From: Halorubrum sp. BOL3-1
GTDB lineage: Archaea; Halobacteriota; Halobacteria; Halobacteriales; Haloferacaceae
Assembly: GCF_004114375.1 (NCBI RefSeq)
Contig: NZ_CP034692.1
Coordinates: forward strand, 1,488,001-1,552,000
Length of the DNA: 64,000 nucleotides
Direction of reading: 5' to 3'
Position 1 is the stretch's first letter, and every line of letters starts with the position of its first letter. The position numbers and the translations under genes were made by a program. Positions 57,791-64,000 of this stretch are shown here, one piece after another. The notes below the pieces were generated by a model. The model did not search any database and was not told the DNA's origin. It worked only from the letters and a program-made list of their open reading frames with translations.

Positions 57791-59233
57791 TCAGCGGCGC
57801 CGGGCGAGCAGCGCGACACCGATCGCCGCGAGCAGCGCCGTGAAGACGCCGAATCCCGGCGTCTGCTCTTCGAGGACCGGGTCGTCTCCCCCGCTCCCGT
57901 CGTCGGTCCCGGAGCCGGAGGCGTCGCCGGCGTCGTCGCCCGATCCGGAGCTGCCGTCACCCGCGTCGTCGCCGCCCGCGTCGTCCCCGGAATCGGACGA
58001 CCCCGCTGAGCCGTCGCCGTCCGCCGAGTCCGAGCCGCCGGCGTCGTCGGTCGCCCCCGAGACGGCGAAGTAGGAGAAGCCCGGCGTCTCGGCCGTGTAG
58101 ACGCCGTCGCCCTCGTGGGTCGTCTCCAACCCGGTCCACTCGCCGTCGACCAAGCGGAGCAGCCGCACGTCCTCCGGCGCCGCGCCGAGCGCGTCGGCGT
58201 CGGCGGTGAAGGAGACGGCGGCGCCCGCGACGTCTTCGGACGCCGCGTTCGTCTCGAACTCGACGTACGAGGCCGCGTCGCCGCCGAGAACGGGCGCTCC
58301 CTCCGGGAGGTCGGCCGCGTCGACCGACCGCGCCTCGACGGTGAGCGAGTCGAGCGCGCTCGCGGTCTCGATCGACAGGTCGTCGACCGTGACGGTCTCG
58401 TCGCCGACCGCGTCACCGAAGTCGGCCTCGACGGTCGACCCGGCCTCGATGTCCGCGGCCGAGAGCGTCACGCCGCCGTCGACCGGGGTCACGTCCGCGT
58501 CGACCGTCGCCACCTCGTCGTCGGCGGACGGGGCGGTGCCGTCGGTCGCGCCGTCACCGCTTCCGCCGTCGCTACCGTCTCCGCCATCACTTCCGTCGCC
58601 ACCGTCGCCGCCGTCGCTACCGTCACCACCATCGCTTCCATCTCCGCCGTCACTTCCGTCACCGCCATCGCTACCGTCACCGCCATCGCTTCCGTCGCCA
58701 CCGTCACCACCGTCGCTTCCGTCGAGAGTGACGCCGTCGCGCACGAGGTCGGTGACGGACTCCGCGTCGGTCGTCGCGACGAGCGAGTCCTCCGCGACGA
58801 ACGTCACGTCGGTCGACGAGTCGGGCGCCGCGAAGACGACCGTCGCCATCGTCGGCGCGTCCGCTCCACCGGAGGTGTTTTCGGCGACCTGATTGAAGTT
58901 CAGGGAGCCGTTCTCGTTGTCGACGTTGGTCACGGGATCAGCCGAGAACTGCCCCTCGCCGCCGGAGACGCTCTGGACCGCCGTGTCCTCCGGGTCGAAC
59001 GTCAGCTCCGCCTGATACCCCGCGACGTCCTCGACCGTCGTCGAGAGCGTCACGGTCACCGTGTCTTCCGTCTCGTCCGTTACGTTCAGCGTCAGTTCGC
59101 CCGCCGAGTCCGCCTGTTCGGCGGTCGCCGTCCCCGTCGCGGCCGCGGCGGCGCCGACGGTGAGCGGCGCGAGCGCGACGGTCGCGACGACGAGGCAGAC
59201 GAGCAGGCGTTCGTGTGTTGTGTGGGTCGTCAT
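57791..59233 (-). CDS. Secreted cohesin-domain protein with PGF-CTERM cell-surface anchor
   Basis: The 480-residue protein has a signal peptide 1-31 (LLVCLVVATVALAPLTVGAA). Cohesin-like domain 44-171 (LTLNVTDETEDTVTVTLSTT, DVAGYQAELTFDPEDTAVQS, NVDNENGSLNFNQVA) comes next, then a Gly-Ser-Asp linker. A second beta domain (about 250-395, PGF-pre-PGF-like) follows, and finally PGF-CTERM at 458-480 (TPGFGVFTALLAAIGVALLARRR in motif order: PGF, hydrophobic helix, Arg cluster). Archaeosortase ArtA should cut there and attach the protein to a lipid. It lies next to a dockerin-bearing protease, so it is likely the anchor scaffold for it. Confidence 0.87.
   Translation of the reverse strand: MTTHTTHERLLVCLVVATVALAPLTVGAAAAATGTATAEQADSAGELTLNVTDETEDTVTVTLSTTVEDVAGYQAELTFDPEDTAVQSVSGGEGQFSADPVTNVDNENGSLNFNQVAENTSGGADAPTMATVVFAAPDSSTDVTFVAEDSLVATTDAESVTDLVRDGVTLDGSDGGDGGDGSDGGDGSDGGDGSDGGDGSDGGDGSDGGDGGDGSDGGDGSDGGSGDGATDGTAPSADDEVATVDADVTPVDGGVTLSAADIEAGSTVEADFGDAVGDETVTVDDLSIETASALDSLTVEARSVDAADLPEGAPVLGGDAASYVEFETNAASEDVAGAAVSFTADADALGAAPEDVRLLRLVDGEWTGLETTHEGDGVYTAETPGFSYFAVSGATDDAGGSDSADGDGSAGSSDSGDDAGGDDAGDGSSGSGDDAGDASGSGTDDGSGGDDPVLEEQTPGFGVFTALLAAIGVALLARRR
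58538..58720 (-). repeat. Gly-Ser-Asp tandem repeat linker in the cohesin protein
   Basis: About 60 codons repeat GSDGGD and GDGSDGG (residues 172-232), seen as DNA repeats of 9 and 18 bases with third-position variation. A flexible spacer between the cohesin domain and the wall-proximal domain. Number of repeats probably varies between strains. Confidence 0.85.
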
Positions 59234-59310
59234 TTGGTGTGGTGTGGTCGGTGTCCGGGTCGGAGCTCCGGACCGGGTCCGCAGCGTTGAAAAGCCGGTT
59301 CGACTACCAC

Positions 59311-59321
59311 GGTATAAAAAT
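59311..59321 (-). promoter_or_regulatory. TATA box of the cohesin gene
   Basis: ATTTTTATACC on the minus strand gives a start near 59290 and a leader of about 57 bases containing the palindrome CGGAGCTCCG. It shows the cohesin gene can be expressed separately from the upstream protease gene. Confidence 0.5.
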
Positions 59322-59417
59322 CGCCGCGCGAGCGGCGACGGATGTGTGGTAGCGTTCGATACCGGAGCGCAGCACGCTCGACCGCGTTACGGGCGGTCGC
59401 GCGGGTCGCAAACGGGG

Positions 59418-62400
59418 TTACGCCGGCGGCGCGGCCAGCGAGGCCGCGTCGGTGCCGTTCACCTCCGTTGCGGTCGCTCCCGGTGAGGTCGAGTCGTTGC
59501 CGGCGGTGACCTCGTCGAGGACGGCGAGCACGTCGGAGATATCGACGGAGCCGTCACCGTTGACATCGGCCAGCGCCAGGTTGAATTCACCGGACGGTTC
59601 CTGTTCGGCAACGTGCTGCTGTATCAGGATCGCGTCGCTGACGTCGACCTCGCCGTCGAGGTTTACGTCACCGAGTTCGCCGCTGGTGACCGTGCCGTCA
59701 CTGTAGTCGACCTCCAGCGTCTCGGTGTCGGCGTTCAGCACCTCGGAGTCCTCGGCGTCGAACGCGAGGCTGGCCGAGTCGCCCTCGTCGCCCACGTAGG
59801 TGACGTCGAGTTCGAAGAGGGCCGGCTCGGAGACACCGTTGGCCGCCACTTCCGCGACGGTGACGGTGCCGTTATCGTTGTCGATGTTCCGCGAGATCGA
59901 GCCGGAGAGGTTGGCGCTCTCGGCGCTCTCGACCTCGATCCGGTCCGGATCGAACTCAAGCTGGATCTCGTAGCCGGCGACGTTCTCCGCGTTCGTCTCG
60001 ACCGTCAGCGTGGGGGTCTCGTCGGGACCGACCACGTACTCGTCCTGCCCGAACTGGACCGTTCCGTCACCCTCGGGGGTGGCGTACTTGACCGAGTTCG
60101 CGAGGATCGCGTTCGCCTCGGCGGTGAAGTCCTCCGAGTTGACGAACGCGCTGTACCCGAGCGTCGAGGCGAGCACCGTGTTGTTCGCCTCGTCGACGGC
60201 GAACGCGTCGCCGGCGGTGACAGCGCCGCCGTCGGCCGCGACGGTCGCGAGCACGTCGGCGTCGGTGTCGTTAAACCACGCGTGGTCACCGAACGTGCCG
60301 GTGTGGATCGGGACGGACTCGCCGGACGCGGCGACCCCGTCGAAGATCGGGTGGTCCGCCTGGACGTTGTAGGCGATCGGCGTCGGGACCGCGTCGCCAT
60401 CGAACGTCTCGGCCGGGTCACCCGTCACGTCGGACCGCGCCGGGACGCCGTTGCTGCCGCCGCCCCAGTTGTCGAGCCAGACGGCGCCGACGCTGTCGCC
60501 CTCGACTGCGTCGACGAGGCCGGGAGCGGCCGTCGGTTCGACGTTCTGGACGACGACGACGTCGGCGTCGACGTCGCCGTTCGCGACGGCGCCGGACGTC
60601 GTCGTGGAGACGTTGTAGTTCACCGGCAGTTGCGCGTCGAGCGCGTCAGAGACGGCCCCGCCGAAGTCACCGCTGTCGTCGACGACTGCGACGGACGGCG
60701 TCGGGACATCGCCGACGGCAATCTGTGCGGTCTGGCTGTCGTTCGCCGTGAACACGCCGTGTTCGAAGATGCCGTCCGCGTCCGGCAGTTCCACGTCCTC
60801 GAAGGTGACCGTCCGGGTCTCCGTCGAGTCGAGCGAGACGTCCTGGCTCGCGGCGACGGCGTCGTCGAAGACGAAGTCGACGGACTGCTCGCCGGCGTCG
60901 GAGCCGAGGTTGGTCACGTTCGCGCTCACGTCGATCGGGGCGCCGGAGTCGGCCGATTCGGGCGCGTCGAGGTCGCTCACCTCGAAGACGGTTCCCTCTT
61001 CGATGACCGTGAACGGCGCGGTGGCCTCGTCCTCAACGACCGGGTCTGGCGAGGCCGTCGGGTCGAGGTTCGACCCGACCTGCTGGACCGCCTCCAGCTC
61101 GTCGCCGGGACCGAAGTCGGTCCCGAGCGCGGCGTTTATCGCCGCGATCGAGCCGAAGTTCGTCTCGAACGTCTGCGTCTCGCCCGGCGCGAGGTTCGAG
61201 ACGTCGCTCGGCGGGAAGAAGATGAAGTTCTCCTCGCCGCCCGTGGCCGCGTCCTGGATCGCGGTGATCGTCTGCGTCGAGCCGGTCTGGTCGCCCACGT
61301 TCTCGACGGTCGCCGTGATGAAGATCGACTCCTCCGGCGTGACGTCGTCCTGAACGTCGATGGACGTGACCTCGAACTCGGGACCCTGAAGCTCGTCGAC
61401 GGTCTCCGTCGGGCCGGTCACGACCGTGACCGAGTCACCGAGACCGGCGAAGGTGTGTTCGAGCGCGAACGTCTCGCCGGTCGGCGCGTCGTCCGCGATC
61501 TCGACCGTGACCGGAACGGCGTCGACCGAGAGGCCGTCGAACGTCGTCTCGTTGCCGAGCTCGACCTCGGTCCCGTTGACCGAGACCGTCAGGTCGGAAG
61601 CGTTGAGCCCGGAGTCGTCCGTGAGGTCGATCGTCAGCGAATCGAGATTACGGACGTCGAGGGTGAGATCGACGGATTCCCCGGTCTCGGCGAAGCCCGG
61701 CTGACCGTCGATCAGGTCGACGGCGAGCTGCGGTTCGAGCGCGAAGTCGGTCGTCGCACCCCCGCTCACCTCGGTCGTCTGCTCGGCGTAGCCGAACTGG
61801 TCGACCGTGACCGTCGCCGGATCTTCCGTGGTTTCGAGGACGTACGAGCCGTTCTCGTCGGTCGTCGTCAGCGCGCCGGCGTCGGTGGCGACGGTCGCGC
61901 CGACGACCGCGTCGCCGGTCGCGTTGTCCGTGACCGTGCCCTCGACCGTCTGCGTCTCGTTCAGCGCCTGCGCGGCCGCGTTGACGTCGATGATCCCGGT
62001 CCCGTACCGGATGTCGCGGCCGTCGGCGCTCGGGAACTCGTTGTCCGGCTTCTCGGCCGTCTCCGCGAGCGCGGCCTGGATCAGCCCGGGCGAGAGCTCC
62101 TCGTCCGTGGCCGACTGGAGCAGCGCGACGGCCCCCGCGTAGTGCGGGGCCGCCATCGACGTGCCGCTGGCGGTCGAGTACGTCGCGTTGTCGTCGCCGA
62201 CGTCGCCGCCGAGCGGTCCGGAGCTCAGCACGTTCGCGCCGGGCGCCGAGACGTCGGGTTGGACGTATCGGTGCGGGAAGGTGTCCGGAAGGGTACCGTT
62301 CTCGGGGCCGACGATCTCGACGTCGTCGTCGGTGATCACGTCGCCGCTGGAGAACGCTGCGATCGTCCCGGCCGAGTTGGACGCGCCGATCGCCGCCGAG

Positions 62401-63584
62401 CGGAAGTTCGTCGCCGGCGACGTGACCGGCCCGCCGCCGTCGCCGCTGCCGGAGTTCCCGGCGGAGACGACCGCGACGGTGCCGGCCGCGTTCACGTCTT
62501 GGATCGTCTCGACGTAGGCCGGCTGGAACGTCGACAGTCCCGTGCTGGACGGGAAGCCGAGGCTGAAGCTCGCGACGTCGGCGTCGTTCTCTGCCGCCCA
62601 CTGCATCGAGGCGATGATGTCCTCGGAGAACGCGCCGCCCGCGAACACGTCGGCCATCAGCAGGTCGGCCTCGGGCGCGACGCCGTACCGCGGCACGTCG
62701 CCGGCCGGATGGGCCGCACCGGTCGCGGTGCCGGCGGTGTGCTCGCCGTGCGAGCCCGCGCTGCCGCCGACGAGGGTGCCCTCGTCGACGGTCCCGTTCT
62801 CGACGATCGCCTCCGTGGCGAACTCGAGGTCGGGGTGTCCCTCCTCGGGGTTCGAGATGCCGTTGTCGCCGATCATGACGGTAGCGCCCTCGCCCTGAGT
62901 GTCGAACTCGTCTTCGAACTCGGGGACGTTGATCTGTTCGAGCCCGTAGGTGTAGCTCCCGTTGTGGTTCGCGGGCGCGGCGCCGGCGTCGCTCCCGGTC
63001 GCCGGCGGGTCGGGCCGCTCGTACCGGACGTTCGGGGAGACGGATTTGACGCCGTCGATCTTCTCCGCCAGTACCCGTATGTCGACCTCGCTGAGGTCGA
63101 CCTCGGCGGTGACGACGTTTCCAGCCCAGAACCGGTTCCGGACGTCGGCGTCGAACTCCGTTTCGAGCGCGTCGACGACCGGCTGCTGGGTCGCGTCGGA
63201 GTCGTCTTTGATCGCGTCGAGCGCCGCCGATGAATCGGCGGGCAGGGTCTGCGGGTCGAGCCCGCGCTCAACGGAGATCACGACCACCGTCTCGCCGCTG
63301 GCCGACCGGAGGGCCGGATGGACTCCCGACCGGTCCGCCCCGGGCGCGAGCCGCGTCCCGCGGTCGAGCGCGTCCGCCTTGCGCTCGGCTCGGTCACTCT
63401 GGTTCGTCTCCGCCGTCGTTTCTGTCTGCTGCTGTACCTCTGAGTCGACGTCGGCTGCGCCGGCGTCGACCGCGTCGCCGCCGGTCCCGTCCATGACTGC
63501 CGCCGCACCCGCGGTCGGCGCGAACATGGACGCGACCATGACGGCCGCGAATAGCGTCGCAAAGAGTGTTTTCCGTCGTACCAT
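59418..63584 (-). CDS. Secreted subtilisin-like protease with cohesin-like and dockerin domains (protease 2)
   Basis: The 1,388-residue protein has a signal peptide 1-27 (TLFATLFAAVMVASMFAPTA). S8 domain: Asp240 (MIGDNGIS), His279 (SHGEHTAG), Asn377 (SAGNSG), Ser476 (GTSMAAP). A carboxypeptidase-regulatory-like domain (about 545-610) and several beta-sandwich domains follow. Then come the unassigned domain of about 200 residues (965-1170), a cohesin-like domain (about 1176-1298; NVAGYEIQLEFDPDRIEVES) and a dockerin. The dockerin has two calcium-binding loops: GDVNLDGEVDVSDAILIQ (about 1303) and ADVNGDGSVDISDVLAVLDE (about 1335). The tail has no sorting signal. It should bind a cohesin, probably the anchored one encoded just downstream. 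Confidence 0.9.
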   Translation of the reverse strand: MVRRKTLFATLFAAVMVASMFAPTAGAAAVMDGTGGDAVDAGAADVDSEVQQQTETTAETNQSDRAERKADALDRGTRLAPGADRSGVHPALRSASGETVVVISVERGLDPQTLPADSSAALDAIKDDSDATQQPVVDALETEFDADVRNRFWAGNVVTAEVDLSEVDIRVLAEKIDGVKSVSPNVRYERPDPPATGSDAGAAPANHNGSYTYGLEQINVPEFEDEFDTQGEGATVMIGDNGISNPEEGHPDLEFATEAIVENGTVDEGTLVGGSAGSHGEHTAGTATGAAHPAGDVPRYGVAPEADLLMADVFAGGAFSEDIIASMQWAAENDADVASFSLGFPSSTGLSTFQPAYVETIQDVNAAGTVAVVSAGNSGSGDGGGPVTSPATNFRSAAIGASNSAGTIAAFSSGDVITDDDVEIVGPENGTLPDTFPHRYVQPDVSAPGANVLSSGPLGGDVGDDNATYSTASGTSMAAPHYAGAVALLQSATDEELSPGLIQAALAETAEKPDNEFPSADGRDIRYGTGIIDVNAAAQALNETQTVEGTVTDNATGDAVVGATVATDAGALTTTDENGSYVLETTEDPATVTVDQFGYAEQTTEVSGGATTDFALEPQLAVDLIDGQPGFAETGESVDLTLDVRNLDSLTIDLTDDSGLNASDLTVSVNGTEVELGNETTFDGLSVDAVPVTVEIADDAPTGETFALEHTFAGLGDSVTVVTGPTETVDELQGPEFEVTSIDVQDDVTPEESIFITATVENVGDQTGSTQTITAIQDAATGGEENFIFFPPSDVSNLAPGETQTFETNFGSIAAINAALGTDFGPGDELEAVQQVGSNLDPTASPDPVVEDEATAPFTVIEEGTVFEVSDLDAPESADSGAPIDVSANVTNLGSDAGEQSVDFVFDDAVAASQDVSLDSTETRTVTFEDVELPDADGIFEHGVFTANDSQTAQIAVGDVPTPSVAVVDDSGDFGGAVSDALDAQLPVNYNVSTTTSGAVANGDVDADVVVVQNVEPTAAPGLVDAVEGDSVGAVWLDNWGGGSNGVPARSDVTGDPAETFDGDAVPTPIAYNVQADHPIFDGVAASGESVPIHTGTFGDHAWFNDTDADVLATVAADGGAVTAGDAFAVDEANNTVLASTLGYSAFVNSEDFTAEANAILANSVKYATPEGDGTVQFGQDEYVVGPDETPTLTVETNAENVAGYEIQLEFDPDRIEVESAESANLSGSISRNIDNDNGTVTVAEVAANGVSEPALFELDVTYVGDEGDSASLAFDAEDSEVLNADTETLEVDYSDGTVTSGELGDVNLDGEVDVSDAILIQQHVAEQEPSGEFNLALADVNGDGSVDISDVLAVLDEVTAGNDSTSPGATATEVNGTDAASLAAPPA

Positions 63585-63594
63585 CGATAGTTCG

Positions 63595-63613
63595 CCTCCA
63601 CCGTGCGCGGAGG
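63595..63613 (-). promoter_or_regulatory. 5'-leader hairpin of protease 2 holding its ribosome binding site
   Basis: On the minus strand CCTCC (63613-63609) can pair with GGAGG (63599-63595), which lies 10 bases before the ATG, an ideal Shine-Dalgarno distance. The stem would hide the site until opened. Confidence 0.5.
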
Positions 63614-63650
63614 TGTACCGACACAGCGGTCGAGGGGGCGTGGTTATTCG

Positions 63651-63675
63651 GATTATACGCCGTTCTCACGGCGTA
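63651..63675 (-). promoter_or_regulatory. Promoter and overlapping inverted repeat of protease 2
   Basis: GTATAATC (minus strand, 63651-63658) is the TATA box. The perfect inverted repeat TACGCCG-N6-CGGCGTA (63656-63675) overlaps its upstream edge where TFB would bind. This is the arrangement of a repressor or activator operator. The predicted leader is about 44 bases long. Confidence 0.5.
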
Positions 63676-63780
63676 AAAACACCACAATGAGCCGTTCTTA
63701 ACGCCGAATTCGAGGGAATGAGAGAATCGGAATGCTCGGCGGGTGACGAGGGGGACGGGGTGACGGGGGGCTGAGGGGAG

Positions 63781-64000
63781 CTACCGGAGCCGACGGAGTA
63801 CCTCGTCGAAACCGACCGCGCGAGGGGACCTGACGACGCTGTAGTAGAGGGCGACCGCGACCGTCGCAGCGATACCGAGGGAGACGGCGAGCGCTCGGAG
63901 GCTGAGCGCGCCGAACACCGGGAGGTCAAGCCGCCACGCGCCGACCGTGACGAGCGTCGACAGGCCGACCGCGACGACGACGGTCGTCGCCACCCGCCGC
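63781..64000 (-). CDS. DUF7344-type membrane protein, paralogue 3, C-terminal part (runs off the right edge)
   Basis: Only the last 73 codons are inside the window. VATTVVVAVGLSTLVTVGAW, LDLPVFGALSLRALAVSLGI, then AATVAVALYYSVV and the short tail GFDEVLRRLR match the two membrane helices and the LPVFG-LSL spacing of the two full-length paralogues. The wHTH part lies beyond the edge. It is upstream of protease 2 in the same direction, with 196 bases between. Confidence 0.7.
   Translation of the reverse strand, partial: RRVATTVVVAVGLSTLVTVGAWRLDLPVFGALSLRALAVSLGIAATVAVALYYSVVRSPRAVGFDEVLRRLR

Noticed and set aside
59613-63233. Very long open frame on the + strand opposite protease 2
   Set aside because: Same kind of shadow: high third-position GC on one strand removes stops on the other. 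No domain or start signal supports it.
1-64000. Insertion sequence, integrase or phage genes
   Set aside because: No transposase or integrase motifs, target duplications or phage structural genes were recognised on either strand.

Overview
The window is high-GC haloarchaeal DNA, most likely from Halorubrum or a close relative. The evidence is acidic proteins, leaderless TATA promoters, an archaerhodopsin-type proton pump with its retinal-forming dioxygenase and a Bat-type activator, archaeal S1e/S15/RpoL/TFB/PsmB, and a PGF-CTERM surface protein.

Layout. 1-5.9 kb is a sugar-uptake locus: GH13 enzyme, two ABC permeases, a lipoprotein binding protein broken by one missing base, and a divergent ABC ATPase. 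6.5-10.6 kb holds mutL, then a thiolase-like/DUF35-like pair with unusual active-site positions. 10.6-14.3 kb is the RPA operon (RPA, RPA-associated protein, phosphoesterase; the last is frameshifted). 15-20.7 kb carries a glycosyltransferase, rpoL, two tandem GNAT acetyltransferases and the conserved rps15, RecJ/GAN-like, pcc1, rps1e group. 21-26.8 kb holds an NhaC antiporter, a PHP protein with an asparagine-synthetase-like partner, a UDG-like protein and small genes. 27-36 kb contains psmB, archaetidylserine synthase and the rhodopsin region (blh, zinc ribbon, archaerhodopsin, small membrane protein, CDC48-like ATPase, bat). 36-50.6 kb is mostly housekeeping (SPFH protein, wHTH regulators, ITPase, TFB, aroD, rhodanese-MBL, endonuclease V, rhomboid, MinD-like ATPase, histidine kinase). 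50.8-64 kb is an extracellular protein island: two giant subtilisin-like proteases, a cohesin protein with a PGF-CTERM anchor, and two DUF7344-type wHTH membrane proteins.

Two things stand out. First, an intergenic element occurs four times, always on the + strand (about 6.2, 14.9, 23.2 and 46.1 kb). It has conserved single-stranded segments separated by hairpins whose stems differ between copies but stay paired, and three copies are preceded by 51-66 bp tandem units, some with TATA-like boxes. It encodes no plausible protein and looks like a structured RNA or DNA hairpin family. Second, the 57.8-63.6 kb pair (secreted protease with cohesin-like plus dockerin domains, next to a cell-anchored cohesin protein) looks like a cellulosome-like protease assembly. 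The nearby larger protease shares an unassigned domain of about 200 residues with it.

Two genes carry single-base frameshifts in G/C runs, so real decay and sequence error both remain possible. No tRNA, rRNA, CRISPR array, transposase or phage gene was recognised.
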